From Pseudomonas sp. BP8 (GTDB lineage Bacteria > Pseudomonadota > Gammaproteobacteria > Pseudomonadales > Pseudomonadaceae), in assembly GCF_017875955.1 (NCBI RefSeq), contig NZ_JAGINK010000001.1, forward strand, positions 191,001-255,000: a stretch of DNA of 64,000 bases. The letters run 5' to 3'. The notes under the pieces are model-generated. The model was not told the DNA's origin, made no database searches, and saw nothing but the letters and a program-made list of their open reading frames with translations. The position numbers and the translations under genes were made by a program. How positions within the stretch are numbered: position 1 is the first letter of the stretch; every line of letters starts with the position of its first letter. Of this stretch, positions 10,917 through 19,847 are shown in pieces.

Positions 10917-11453
10917 TTAGAAGTTGGCAATGGCACTGCAATAGTCAGCCTTGCGCTTGGGCACTTCCTGAGTTTCCCCCAAGCGTTTGAGCGACCCATC
11001 GCAGGCACTGTAGCCATGCACGACGAACTCATAGTCAGCGCCCTTTTCCGGCACGAACGAGAACATCCCCAGGCAGTTCTGCACCGTGTCATACCCGACC
11101 GACCGGCCGCCATCGAGAAAGTGCAAGGTAAAGGGCTTACCCGCCGGGACCAGCACCTCGCTGACGGCATCATTCGCCTGCACCGCCGCGCTGGCAGGCA
11201 TGCCCAGGTTCTCGCCGTTACGGTCGGCGAAGCCTTTGGTGGGCACCACGATCACCCCCGCGCCAGGGCTGTACCAGTCCACGCAGTCCTTTTCCGGCAC
11301 AGCACGCACCATGCCATTGGCGATAACCCGCAGCCTTGCGGTATCGCCCGCAACCGGCGAGCCGTAGGGGGTGTTGAACGATTTGACCGCAGCAATGTTG
11401 CCGCAGCCGGAGAGCGCCACAGCCAGCAGGCCAAGCGAGATCGCTGTTTTCAT
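10917..11453 (-). CDS. Putative lipoprotein
   Basis: 178 residues beginning with a lipoprotein signal peptide and lipobox ALSGC (lipidated Cys17). The mature part is beta-rich with three more cysteines (in KDCVDWYS, VQNCLGMF, YSACDGS) and no catalytic motif I recognise. It is probably anchored in the outer membrane facing the periplasm. It converges on ppk2. Function unknown. Confidence 0.8.
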   Translation of the reverse strand: MKTAISLGLLAVALSGCGNIAAVKSFNTPYGSPVAGDTARLRVIANGMVRAVPEKDCVDWYSPGAGVIVVPTKGFADRNGENLGMPASAAVQANDAVSEVLVPAGKPFTLHFLDGGRSVGYDTVQNCLGMFSFVPEKGADYEFVVHGYSACDGSLKRLGETQEVPKRKADYCSAIANF

Positions 11454-11579
11454 CCCTGAAACCTCATCAATAGATACCGGATATCCGCAAGCCTGCCTGA
11501 GACCATTGCTTGCTGCTTGGGTTTCCTCGGCAAGTACGATTCAATACGCACATTTTCGCCCCCAAGGATTTCCAGCCCC

Positions 11580-12017
11580 ATGGCCACCAATACCAAGCAA
11601 CAGAAACGCGCCAAACGCGCCGCCATCAAGGCCAAGCAAAACCGCATGGTGCGCAGCGGCCAGGCGGTCAAGGCCAGCGCCGGCGACAGCGCCAGCGTCG
11701 AGCAGATCTTCAACAAGGCGATGGAGTCGGACAGCTACAAAGACATGTTCGAGAAGATGAAAGCGGCGCAGGAAACCAGCCTGGTCTCGATGATCTCGGT
11801 ATTCCTGGTCGACCCGCTGCTGACCCTGGTACTCAAGGGCCACAAGGAAGAGCACGCCACCGACTACATCGTGCTGGTGTTCACCGCCTACCGCACCTGG
11901 CTCGACGGCGCCGACGAAGAGACCACCATGGCCTGGCTGGAGAGCGACGAGTTCCAGGACGCCTACATCGCGGCCTCGGAAGTGGTGGCCAAGCAACAGC
12001 AGAAGCAGTTCGGCTGA
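11580..12017 (+). CDS. Hypothetical protein with basic N-terminus
   Basis: 145 residues. A very basic first 30 residues (TKQQKRAKRAAIKAKQNRM) is followed by an acidic helical part; no domain recognised. The ATG at 11580 is chosen over the in-frame start at 11517 because AAGGATTT sits about 10 bp upstream and the upstream stretch is unlike coding sequence. The gene ends before a family-B REP unit and a strong bidirectional terminator shared with the permease gene. Confidence 0.65.
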   Translation: MATNTKQQKRAKRAAIKAKQNRMVRSGQAVKASAGDSASVEQIFNKAMESDSYKDMFEKMKAAQETSLVSMISVFLVDPLLTLVLKGHKEEHATDYIVLVFTAYRTWLDGADEETTMAWLESDEFQDAYIAASEVVAKQQQKQFG

Positions 12018-12070
12018 AGTCTTAGTGGCTTCTTCGTGGGCTTGTCCTAATGGTGTTCGCTCAAGAATGC

Positions 12071-12184
12071 AGGGGCTGCTGCGCAGCCCTTTCGCGACAC
12101 AAGGCCGCTCCCACAGATGTCTTGCGCATGGCCTGAGAGCGGCGCGATCCCTGTAGGAGCGGGCTTGTCCCGCGAAGAGGCCGG
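12071..12184. repeat. REP units of two families
   Basis: 12071-12116 is a family-B unit (GGGGCTGCTGCGCAGCCC then TTTCGCGACACAAGGCCGC). 12150-12184 is a family-A unit (CTGTAGGAGCGGGCTTGTCC). Both are intergenic. Confidence 0.85.
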
Positions 12185-12194
12185 TACAGACCAA

Positions 12195-12232
12195 CAAAAA
12201 GGCCACGCCCCTCACAGGGCGTGGCCTTTTTC
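12195..12232. terminator. Bidirectional Rho-independent terminator
   Basis: GGCCACGCCC (12201-12210) pairs with GGGCGTGGCC (12217-12226), with A-run before and T-run after. It serves the 145-aa gene on + and the permease on -. Confidence 0.9.
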
Positions 12233-12249
12233 ATTGCAAGCAGCGCGAA

Positions 12250-13644
12250 TCAGCTATCCAGCGCTACCCGCCCTGCCGCTTCTTCAGCCTTGCGCTTGCG
12301 ATGCACCAGCAAGCCCGCCGCCACCACACCGATGCTCAACAACGCCGTAGCGATGATTTCGACACGGTGATCCGGACGAATCGCCATCACCACCAGCACC
12401 GCGACAATGAAAGCGATAGTCACCCAGGTCAGCCCTGGGAACAGCCACATCTTGAAGTCGATCTGCTCGCCACGCGCTTCACGCTGGCTGCGCATGCGCA
12501 ATTGCGAAACGGCAATCACCAGGTACACCAGCAGCGCAATGGCACCGGAGCTGGCCAACAGGAACTCGAACACCTGGGCCGGCGCAACGAAGTTGGCGAA
12601 CACGCAGAGGAAGGCCGCCGCCGTCGACAACATCACCGCCCAGTGCGGGGTACCGGCCTTGGTGGTGCGCTGGGCGACCGCCGGAGCGTCACCGCGCTTG
12701 CTCAGCGAGAACAGCATGCGCGAAGAGGTGTACAGCGCCGAGTTCAGGCAACTGGTCACGGCGATCAGCACGACGATATCGACGATCAGCTTGGCGTTAG
12801 GCACGCCAATACGGCTCAGCACGGTCTGGTAGGAGCCGGTCTCGGCCAGGGCCGGGTCGTTCCATGGCACCAGGGCCACCACCAGGAAGATCGACACCAG
12901 GTAGAACAGGCAGATACGCCAGATCACCGAGTTGGTGGCGCGGCTGATCTGCTTGCCTGGGTCTTTCGACTCGGCCGCAGCAATGGTGACGATCTCGGTA
13001 CCCATGAACGAGAACATGGTGGTCAGCATGGCCGCCAGCACGGCGCCGAGGCCATTGGGCATGAAGCCCTGGGTATCGAACAGGTGGCTGGCACCGCTGA
13101 TCTGGCTGCTCGGCACCATGCCGAACATGGCCGCACAACCGACCACGATGAAACCGATGATCGCCAGCACCTTGAGCAGGGCGAACCAGAACTCGAACTC
13201 GCCGTAGTTCTTCACGCTGCACAGGTTGGTGGCGGTCAGCGCCAAGGTGATCAGCAAGGAGAATGCCCACAGGTCAACGGCCGGGAACCAGGCATGCAGG
13301 ATCGCCGCGGCGGCGTTGGCCTCCAGCGGGATCACCAGGACCCAGAACCACCAGTACAGCCAACCGATGGTGAAGCCGGCCCAGCGACCGATCGAACGGT
13401 CGGCGTAGGTCGAGAAAGAGCCGGTGTCAGGCGAGGCGATGGCCATCTCGCCGAGCATGCGCATCACCAGTACCACCAGGGTACCGGCGGCGGCATAGGC
13501 CAGCAGCACGGCAGGGCCCGCGGCGGCAATGGCATGGCCGGAGCCGACGAACAGGCCGGCGCCAATCACGCCCGCGATCGACAGCATGGTCACATGCCGT
13601 TGTTTGAGCCCCTGAGCGAGGTCGTTGGAATTGTTACCGCTCAT
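12250..13644 (-). CDS. gabP: Amino acid permease, GABA permease type
   Basis: 464-residue inner-membrane permease of the amino acid-polyamine-organocation superfamily (AAT family). About twelve hydrophobic segments are present. The opening LKQRHVTMLSIAGVIGAGLFVGSG and AYAAAGTLVVLVMRMLGEMA are diagnostic of GabP/AnsP/ProY-type carriers. The GABA assignment rests on resemblance and on the remembered P. putida gene order; proline or aromatic specificity cannot be excluded. AAGGTAG lies before the start. The long upstream region (13645-14304) may carry regulatory sequence. Confidence 0.8.
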   Translation of the reverse strand: MSGNNSNDLAQGLKQRHVTMLSIAGVIGAGLFVGSGHAIAAAGPAVLLAYAAAGTLVVLVMRMLGEMAIASPDTGSFSTYADRSIGRWAGFTIGWLYWWFWVLVIPLEANAAAAILHAWFPAVDLWAFSLLITLALTATNLCSVKNYGEFEFWFALLKVLAIIGFIVVGCAAMFGMVPSSQISGASHLFDTQGFMPNGLGAVLAAMLTTMFSFMGTEIVTIAAAESKDPGKQISRATNSVIWRICLFYLVSIFLVVALVPWNDPALAETGSYQTVLSRIGVPNAKLIVDIVVLIAVTSCLNSALYTSSRMLFSLSKRGDAPAVAQRTTKAGTPHWAVMLSTAAAFLCVFANFVAPAQVFEFLLASSGAIALLVYLVIAVSQLRMRSQREARGEQIDFKMWLFPGLTWVTIAFIVAVLVVMAIRPDHRVEIIATALLSIGVVAAGLLVHRKRKAEEAAGRVALDS

Positions 13645-14304
13645 AAAACTACCTTTGTAAGGAGGTGGACTACACGAATGACTGCCAGCGCGCCTGGGGT
13701 AAAAGTCAGCGTCACTGCATTCAGTGGTTTTCCAGATGGCAATAACTGGGCCAAGCGAGAATCACTTTCGTCTGAATTCATTCAGCAACCAGAAACTACG
13801 CGGCTTGCAGGGCATTCGGCCAAGCGCTGACCAAAAGCCCCTCAAACCCCCATGCCAAGTCCAGATTACAGAAATACCCACTTACAAACGCACCAAAGGT
13901 GCTCCTCGGTAACACCTGAGCACATAAACGATGCAGAAAAAGTGCAACCGCCAGGAGCAACCGGTTCGACCGTTGATTTGAGTTGAGCCTTTCGCGGGGC
14001 ACCTGCTGGTAGAGGGGCGGTGCAGCGCGGATAGACGCGAGTAAGCCTTTGACGGCCAAAATGGCTTTCCACACCCGCCCAAAACTGGCACCATCGCGCC
14101 TTTTTTCATCAAGGCTCCGGCGCTGGGCGAAGGCTTTGCGGACATCCTCGCGACGTTGCACTGCAGCGATGCGACAAACTGTCCCGCCAGCGACCCGAGC
14201 CCCCCGCGACCCGGTTGGATGTCACTGAGCCGCTATGCTAGCGTGGCGCTCGCCAGGAAGGCCGCCAACAGCTGGGAACGCACCCGAACACATGAGGACC
14301 GCAC
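13645..14304. other. 660-bp intergenic region between gabP and the ABC operon
   Basis: No convincing gene. From about 13870 to 14160 three overlapping reverse-strand frames stay open, none with a good ribosome site. A GTGCTC / GAGCAC inverted repeat (about 13899-13924) is present. It could be an untranslated leader or small RNA. Confidence 0.4.
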
Positions 14305-15078
14305 ATGGCCCAGGCCACGCCCGCGCTGGAAATCCGCAACCTGCACAAACGCTACGGCACGCAGGAAATTCTCAAGGGCATTTCGCTGACCGCTCGTGAC
14401 GGTGACGTTATCTCCATCCTGGGGTCGTCCGGCTCCGGCAAGTCCACCCTGCTGCGCTGCATCAACCTGCTGGAGAACCCGCATCAGGGCCAGATCCTCG
14501 TCGCCGGTGAAGAGCTCAAGCTCAAGGCCGCGAAAAATGGCGACCTGATCCCCTCCGACAACCGCCAGATCAATCGCCTGCGCAGCGAGATCGGCTTTGT
14601 CTTCCAGAATTTCAACCTGTGGCCGCACATGTCGATCCTCGACAACATCATCGAGGCGCCACGCCGCGTGCTCGGCCAGAGCAAGGCCGAGGCGACCGAA
14701 CACGCCGAAGCCCTGCTGAACAAGGTCGGCATCTACGACAAGCGCCACAGCTATCCTGCCCAGCTTTCCGGTGGCCAGCAGCAGCGCGCTGCGATTGCCC
14801 GGACCCTGGCCATGAAGCCCAAGGTCATCCTGTTCGACGAGCCAACTTCAGCGCTCGATCCGGAAATGGTCCAGGAAGTGCTTAACGTTATCCGCGCACT
14901 GGCCGACGAAGGCCGTACCATGCTGCTGGTAACCCACGAGATGAACTTTGCCCGCCAGGTGTCCAGCGAAGTGGTCTTCCTGCACCAGGGCCTGGTCGAA
15001 GAGCAAGGAACGCCGCAGCAGGTCTTCGAAAACCCGAACTCGGCGCGTTGCAAGCAATTCATGTCCAGCCACCGCTAA
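14305..15078 (+). CDS. Polar amino-acid ABC transporter ATPase
   Basis: 257-residue ATPase of the HisP/GlnQ/ArtP group. Walker A GSSGSGKST, the Q-loop in GFVFQNFNLWPHM, signature LSGGQQQR, Walker B VILFDEPTSALD and the H-loop VTHEMNFA are all present. First gene of a four-gene uptake operon (ATPase, binding protein, two permeases) for a basic or polar amino acid. From remembered synteny arginine/ornithine/histidine is likely, but substrate is not proven by sequence. 11 bp before the binding-protein gene. Confidence 0.93.
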   Translation: MAQATPALEIRNLHKRYGTQEILKGISLTARDGDVISILGSSGSGKSTLLRCINLLENPHQGQILVAGEELKLKAAKNGDLIPSDNRQINRLRSEIGFVFQNFNLWPHMSILDNIIEAPRRVLGQSKAEATEHAEALLNKVGIYDKRHSYPAQLSGGQQQRAAIARTLAMKPKVILFDEPTSALDPEMVQEVLNVIRALADEGRTMLLVTHEMNFARQVSSEVVFLHQGLVEEQGTPQQVFENPNSARCKQFMSSHR

Positions 15079-15089
15079 CGGAGCAATAC

Positions 15090-15845
15090 ATGCAGACCTA
15101 CAAGAAGTTGATCCTGGCCGCTGCCGCCACATTGGTGTTCTCGGCCAATGCCTTGGCTGCAGAAAAACTGCGCATGGGTATCGAAGCGGCCTACCCGCCG
15201 TTCAACAACAAGGATGCCAGCGGTAACGTCGTCGGCTTCGACAAAGACATCGGCGACGCCCTGTGCGCCAAGATGAAGACCGACTGCTCGGTGGTCACCT
15301 CCGACTGGGACGGCATCATCCCGGCCCTCAACGCCAAGAAGTTCGACTTCCTGGTGTCGTCGCTGTCGATCACCGATGAGCGCAAGCAGGCGGTTGAATT
15401 CACCGACCCCTACTACTCCAACAAGCTGCAGTTCATCGCACCGAAAAACGTCGACTTCAAGACCGACAAGGCCTCGCTCAAGGGCAAGGTAATCGGTACC
15501 CAGCGCGCCACCCTGTCTGGCACCTGGCTGGAAGACAACTATGGCGATGACATCCAGGTCAAGCTGTACGACACCCAGGAAAACGCCTACCTCGACCTGA
15601 TCTCTGGCCGCATCGACGGCATCCTGGCCGACAAGTACGTGCAGTACGAGTGGCTCAAGAGCGCCGACGGCCGCAACTTCGAGTTCAAGGGCGAGCCGGT
15701 ACTGGACAGCGACAAGATCGGCATCGCCGTGCGCAAGGGTGACAACGAACTGCGCGACAAGCTCAACGCTGCCCTGAAAGAAATCAAAGCCGACGGTACG
15801 TACAAGAAGATCAACGACAAGTACTTCCCGTTCAGCATCGAATGA
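15090..15845 (+). CDS. Amino-acid ABC transporter periplasmic binding protein
   Basis: 251 residues with a cleavable signal peptide (cut after about residue 23, ANALA|A) and a family 3 solute-binding fold: RMGIEAAYPPFNNKD, GFDKDIGDALC, SLSITDERKQAVEFTDPYY. That pattern is typical of LAO/HisJ/AotJ-like proteins, pointing to lysine/arginine/ornithine or histidine. Two cysteines (in GDALCAKMKTDCS) could form the small disulphide common in this group. The ATG at 15090 is chosen because GGAG lies nearby and it starts the signal peptide. Confidence 0.92.
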   Translation: MQTYKKLILAAAATLVFSANALAAEKLRMGIEAAYPPFNNKDASGNVVGFDKDIGDALCAKMKTDCSVVTSDWDGIIPALNAKKFDFLVSSLSITDERKQAVEFTDPYYSNKLQFIAPKNVDFKTDKASLKGKVIGTQRATLSGTWLEDNYGDDIQVKLYDTQENAYLDLISGRIDGILADKYVQYEWLKSADGRNFEFKGEPVLDSDKIGIAVRKGDNELRDKLNAALKEIKADGTYKKINDKYFPFSIE

Positions 15846-15901
15846 TTCGCCCCGACCGGCACGCCCTTGCGGCGTGTCGGTCCCTAGAACGCACCTAATC
15901 A

Positions 15902-16594
15902 ATGAATATTGACCTGCACGGATTCGGTCCGGCCTTGATGGCCGGCACCCTGATGACCGTAAAACTGGCGCTTTGCGCCTTGCTGCTGGGGCTGGTCCTG
16001 GGCCTGCTCGGCGCCCTGGCCAAGACTTCTTCGCTCAAGCCACTGCAGTGGCTTGGCGGCTTCTACTCGACCCTGGTTCGTGGCGTGCCCGAACTGCTGT
16101 GGGTTCTGCTGATCTATTTCGGCACCGTCGGGCTGGTCAACAGCATCGGCGAAGCTCTGAATATCCCTGGCCTGGAACTCAGCGCCTTTGCCGCCGGGGT
16201 GATTGCCCTGGGCTTGTGCTTCGGCGCATATGCCACCGAAGTGTTCCGCGGGGCGATCCTGGCGATCCCCAAGGGCCACCGCGAAGCGGGCATGGCGCTG
16301 GGCATGTCCAAGGGCCGCATCCTGGTGCGGATCATCCTGCCGCAGATGTGGCGCATCGCCCTGCCGGGCCTGGGCAACCTGTTCATGATCCTGATGAAGG
16401 ACACCGCGCTGGTCTCGGTCATCGGTCTTGAAGAAATCATGCGTCACTCGCAGATCGCCGTGACCGTGAGCAAGGAGCCGTTCACCTTCTACATGGTCGC
16501 CGCGTGCATCTACCTGAGCCTGACGGTGGTTGCCATGACCGGCATGTACTTCCTGGAAAAACGCGCCGCTCGCGGCTTCGTGAGGGCTGAATAA
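15902..16594 (+). CDS. Amino-acid ABC transporter permease 1
   Basis: 230-residue inner-membrane subunit of the HisQ/HisM type, about five hydrophobic segments. It has an EAA-type coupling loop (KGHREAGMALGMSKGRI, about residues 122-138) that contacts the ATPase. It pairs with the next permease as a heterodimer. Its stop codon overlaps the next start (TAATG at 16592-16596). Confidence 0.92.
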   Translation: MNIDLHGFGPALMAGTLMTVKLALCALLLGLVLGLLGALAKTSSLKPLQWLGGFYSTLVRGVPELLWVLLIYFGTVGLVNSIGEALNIPGLELSAFAAGVIALGLCFGAYATEVFRGAILAIPKGHREAGMALGMSKGRILVRIILPQMWRIALPGLGNLFMILMKDTALVSVIGLEEIMRHSQIAVTVSKEPFTFYMVAACIYLSLTVVAMTGMYFLEKRAARGFVRAE

Positions 16595-17283
16595 TGAACT
16601 GGGAAGTCATCATCAAATGGCTGCCGCGCCTGGCCCAGGGTGCCACCCTGACGCTTGAGCTGGTAGCCATCGCCGTGGTTGCCGGGTTGATCCTGGCCAT
16701 CCCGCTGGGCGTCGCCCGGGCCTCGCGGCACTGGTATGTGCGCGCCGTGCCCTACGGCTACATCTTCTTCTTCCGCGGCACGCCGCTGCTGGTCCAGCTG
16801 TTTCTCGTGTACTACGGCCTGGCCCAGTTCGATGCGGTGCGCAGCAGTGCCTTGTGGCCGTACCTGCGCGATCCGTTCTGGTGCACCGTGCTGACCATGA
16901 CCTTGCACACCGCCGCCTACATCGCCGAGATCTTGCGCGGCGCGCTGCAGGCGATTCCCAAGGGCGAGATCGAAGCTGCGCGGGCCCTGGGCATGTCCCG
17001 CGGCAAGACCCTGTTCTACATCATGCTGCCGCGCGCCTCGCGCATCGGCCTGCCGGCGTACAGCAACGAAGTGATCCTGATGCTCAAGGCCAGCGCCCTG
17101 GCCAGTACCGTCACCCTGCTCGAGCTGACCGGCATGGCGCGGACCATCATCGCCCGCACCTACCTGCCGGTGGAGATCTTCTTTGCCGCCGGGGTGTTCT
17201 ACCTGGTGATCTCGTTCGTGCTGGTGCAAGGCTTCAAGCTGCTCGAGCGCTGGTTGCGCGTAGACGCCTGCCAAGGGCGCTGA
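16594..17283 (+). CDS. Amino-acid ABC transporter permease 2
   Basis: 229-residue partner permease with the same architecture: FFRGTPLLVQLFLVYYGL near residues 57-74 and coupling loop KGEIEAARALGMSRGKTL. Last gene of the transporter operon; a family-A REP unit follows at 17315. Confidence 0.92.
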   Translation: MNWEVIIKWLPRLAQGATLTLELVAIAVVAGLILAIPLGVARASRHWYVRAVPYGYIFFFRGTPLLVQLFLVYYGLAQFDAVRSSALWPYLRDPFWCTVLTMTLHTAAYIAEILRGALQAIPKGEIEAARALGMSRGKTLFYIMLPRASRIGLPAYSNEVILMLKASALASTVTLLELTGMARTIIARTYLPVEIFFAAGVFYLVISFVLVQGFKLLERWLRVDACQGR

Positions 17284-17314
17284 CGCAAACCCCTCCTACA
17301 GAGTCTCCACCTCC

Positions 17315-17347
17315 CCTGTAGGAGCGGGCTTGCCCCGCGAAGAGGCC
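17315..17347 (+). repeat. REP unit (family A)
   Basis: CCTGTAGGAGCGGGCTTGCC and the following CCGCGAAGAGG, between the transporter operon and the methyltransferase. Confidence 0.85.
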
Positions 17348-17386
17348 ATCACTGCCGCCCACATCGCCAACAGATACCCACCCATC

Positions 17387-18595
17387 ATGCCCCCCACCTA
17401 CCTCCACAGCGACCAGCTCCTCCAGCGCTTCCGCGCCCTCGACCAGTTCCTGGTCGAGCACCAATCTCTGTGGAAACCCCGCCCCTTCACCTCCTTGCAC
17501 CTACCCTGGGAAGCCCAACACCCAGCACTGTCACGCTGGCTACGCCAACGCAGCCTGGAAGACGCCGAGTCCGCCCTCGACCCAATCCTGGCCCCAGCAC
17601 CCTTCGCCCAGCTAGCCAACCATGCCCAGCACCTGACCGAACTCGGCGAACTCCCCGACGCTGGCCTGCCCCCCGCCGGCCACCGTCTCGACGTAAACGT
17701 CCCTGGCCGCAAATGGCAACAGATCGAAGCCTTCAGCCGCCGCCTGGCCTTTCGCGAGCAGCCCCGTCACTGGCTCGACTGGTGCGCCGGCAAGGGTCAC
17801 CTCGGCCGCCGCCTGCTGCAACCCGGCCAGCGGCTGACCTGTCTGGAATACGACGCCGCCCTGGTCGCCGCCGGCCAGGCCCTGAGTGATCACCACCATC
17901 TGCCCGCCACGCACCTGCACCAGGACGTGATGGCCGACGACAGCGCCCGCCACCTCGACGGCGCCAAGAGCGTGGTCGCCCTGCATGCCTGCGGCGACCT
18001 GCATGTCCGCCTGCTGCAGCTGGCCGCCGCCCAGGGCTGCCAACAAGTGGCCGTTGCCCCTTGCTGCTACAACCGCATCCAGGCTGACCACTACCAGGCC
18101 CTCTCGACCCCTGCGCGTGCCTCCACCCTGCAGCTGGACCTCGACGACCTCGGTTTGCCCCTGAGCGAAACCGTGACAGCCGGCGCACGCGTGCGCCGCC
18201 AGCGCGACGCCTCAATGGCGCGCCGCCTGGGCTTTGATCTGCTGCAACGCGAGCAGCGTCAAAGCGACAGTTACTTGCCGACGCCCTCGCTGCCGGTGAG
18301 CTGGCTGGAAAAGCCCTTTGCCCAGTACTGCCATGACCTGGCTGAACTCAAACAGCTGATCCTGACTGGCAACCCTGACTGGACCGCATTGGAAGCTGCT
18401 GGCTGGCAGCGATTGGCCGAGGTGCGCAATCTGGAACGGGTCCGCAACCTGTTCAGGCGCCCGCTGGAGTTGTGGCTGGTGCTTGATCGTGCGCTGTATT
18501 TGCAGGAACAGGGTTACATCGTGCGTCTCGGGGTGTTTTGCGAGTATCCACTGACCCCGAGAAACCTTCTGCTTTTGGCCGAACGAAACAGCTGA
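17387..18595 (+). CDS. SAM-dependent methyltransferase (class I)
   Basis: 402 residues. A Rossmann-type SAM site is readable near residue 130: DWCAGKGHLGRRLL (motif I) then TCLEYDAAL. Later VVALHACGDLH and APCCYNRI resemble the methyltransferase group that includes RNA- or protein-modifying enzymes (PF13679-like). I chose the ATG at 17387 (MPPTYLHSD) because the in-frame start at 17330 lies inside a REP unit. Substrate unknown; cytoplasmic, no signal or membrane segment. Confidence 0.75.
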   Translation: MPPTYLHSDQLLQRFRALDQFLVEHQSLWKPRPFTSLHLPWEAQHPALSRWLRQRSLEDAESALDPILAPAPFAQLANHAQHLTELGELPDAGLPPAGHRLDVNVPGRKWQQIEAFSRRLAFREQPRHWLDWCAGKGHLGRRLLQPGQRLTCLEYDAALVAAGQALSDHHHLPATHLHQDVMADDSARHLDGAKSVVALHACGDLHVRLLQLAAAQGCQQVAVAPCCYNRIQADHYQALSTPARASTLQLDLDDLGLPLSETVTAGARVRRQRDASMARRLGFDLLQREQRQSDSYLPTPSLPVSWLEKPFAQYCHDLAELKQLILTGNPDWTALEAAGWQRLAEVRNLERVRNLFRRPLELWLVLDRALYLQEQGYIVRLGVFCEYPLTPRNLLLLAERNS

Positions 18596-18890
18596 AAACC
18601 TGTGGATAAGTCTGTGCACAAGCTTTTGATGAAAGTCGGCCAATTTTGGATCCAGAGCGCTTCCCAGAGCCTTTTGCTTATTCCCTTAAACCTTCAAGCC
18701 CAGCAAAAGCAGGCCTTTGCGCAAAGACCGGCGGTAGCGACGAGCGGTATGCCTTCGCCGCAACGCTGGCATGCCGCTTGTGCATAAGCTTTTCTGGCTA
18801 TAGTGCGAAAGGCGTATTGGCAGCTGCTTTGGCGCCGCTCCGTTGCGGTACACTCGCGGCAATTACTCCCTGCCAACGGACGTCGACATC
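18596..18890. other. Intergenic region with two DnaA-box-like 9-mers
   Basis: 295 bp without a gene. TGTGGATAA (18601-18609) and TGTGCATAA (18779-18787) both fit TTATNCACA on the reverse strand. The rest shows nothing recognisable. Confidence 0.35.
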
Positions 18891-19139
18891 GTGCTCCTTC
18901 CCAAGCCACTTGCTCTGATTGCCCTTGCCCTGGTTCTGGCTGGCTGTGCCAATGGTGCTCCGTCGCACTCTCCACATGAGATGGACCGCAGTGCCCATGC
19001 GCTGCCGTACAGCGATGATCGACCCCTGCAACTGAGGGACGAGACGCCTTGCCGCAAGCGCGGCTGTGATAACCACAAGCTGTTTTTCAACCCGGGCACG
19101 CCTGAGCCAAGCGTCAACACCATCCACCGAGGCTGGTAG
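18891..19139 (+). CDS. Small lipoprotein
   Basis: 82 residues from a GTG start at 18891 (an ATG at 18843 in frame would add a non-signal-like leader). The signal peptide ends in lipobox VLAGC (Cys19). The mature part is short, polar, with two cysteines in TPCRKRGCDN that may pair. Function unknown; likely an outer-membrane lipoprotein. Lies just upstream of the tRNA-Thr promoter. Confidence 0.65.
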   Translation: MLLPKPLALIALALVLAGCANGAPSHSPHEMDRSAHALPYSDDRPLQLRDETPCRKRGCDNHKLFFNPGTPEPSVNTIHRGW

Positions 19140-19197
19140 GAATTTTCTCCTTTTGTGCCGGTGACTTAGGTATTTATGCAATCACTGCAAGGAAGTG

Positions 19198-19226
19198 GTT
19201 TACAGGCGCAATCGGATAGCTATAAT
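19198..19226 (+). promoter_or_regulatory. Promoter of tRNA-Thr
   Basis: TTTACA (19198-19203), 17-bp spacer, perfect TATAAT (19221-19226), 12 bp before the mature tRNA. Confidence 0.75.
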
Positions 19227-19237
19227 GACGACCCTGT

Positions 19238-19313
<76 letters not shown>

Positions 19314-19330
19314 TATAGATCAACGATTTA

Positions 19331-19355
19331 GGCTCACCTCACGGTGGGCCTTTTT
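19331..19355 (+). terminator. Terminator after tRNA-Thr (element-derived)
   Basis: GGCTCACC / GGTGGGCC stem then TTTTT. A similar terminator follows the right att copy at 42315-42341, so one comes from the element and one is the original chromosomal one. Confidence 0.75.
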
Positions 19356-19380
19356 CGTTTCTGGGGTTTTTATCAAGATT

Positions 19381-19403
19381 TTTTCCCCGTTCGTTCCCCG
19401 TTT
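19381..19403. promoter_or_regulatory. Integrase arm-site candidates, left end
   Basis: Two direct copies of TTCCCCGTT (in 19384-19402) about 75-95 bp inside attL. Three related words (TTTTCCCCGTT, TTTTCCCCGTT, GATCCCCGTTTT) lie at 42083-42127 inside attR, a placement expected of arm-type integrase sites. Confidence 0.5.
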
Positions 19404-19618
19404 CTCAAATCATCCCCCTCAGACGTACTCCGCTGATTGCTGGCATGGCTGGACCGGTCATGCAACCAAGGCGATGGCAGGGGAGTTGTGTATAGCCATT
19501 GTTTAAGCGATGCCCAGGGGGCCGTGTATAGCCGGGCCTGACTAACCCGAACGGTGAGGCGCAACAGGCGTTGCGATGACAGCAACCCCTTGCTAGGCAA
19601 TTGCGGGGAATCCCGTAA

Positions 19619-19822
19619 TTACAGCCCCATCTGCCTGATAATCCGGCGCGGCTCCATACCATCGCGAAGCGCCCTACTTGCGTCCGCGGTCATCTGGTCA
19701 AGCGCCTTGCTCTCGAATGCCTCGGCCATGGCGGCGGCCTTCCTGACGATCAGTAGCGCCAGCTCAGGCGGGAAGGTGATCGGTTCCGGGTCGGGTAGGT
19801 AGTCGCAGTCGATAACGGACAT
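19619..19822 (-). CDS. Small hypothetical element protein
   Basis: 67 residues, acidic N-terminus and a helical middle (PPELALLIVRKAAAMAEAFESK). GAGGAG lies six bases before the ATG, a strong ribosome site. No family recognised. It reads leftwards out of the palindrome-rich region (19848-20446), which would therefore be its upstream region. Confidence 0.6.
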   Translation of the reverse strand: MSVIDCDYLPDPEPITFPPELALLIVRKAAAMAEAFESKALDQMTADASRALRDGMEPRRIIRQMGL

Positions 19823-19847
19823 GGTGCGCTCCTCGTCGTAGCACCCA

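Noticed and set aside
12301..13830. 509-codon + strand frame opposite the permease
   Set aside because: Shadow of gabP, with very high His/Gln/Arg content.
13796..14161. 121-codon reverse ORF upstream of the ABC operon
   Set aside because: Two other frames are open in the same place and no start has a ribosome site; kept only as an intergenic finding.
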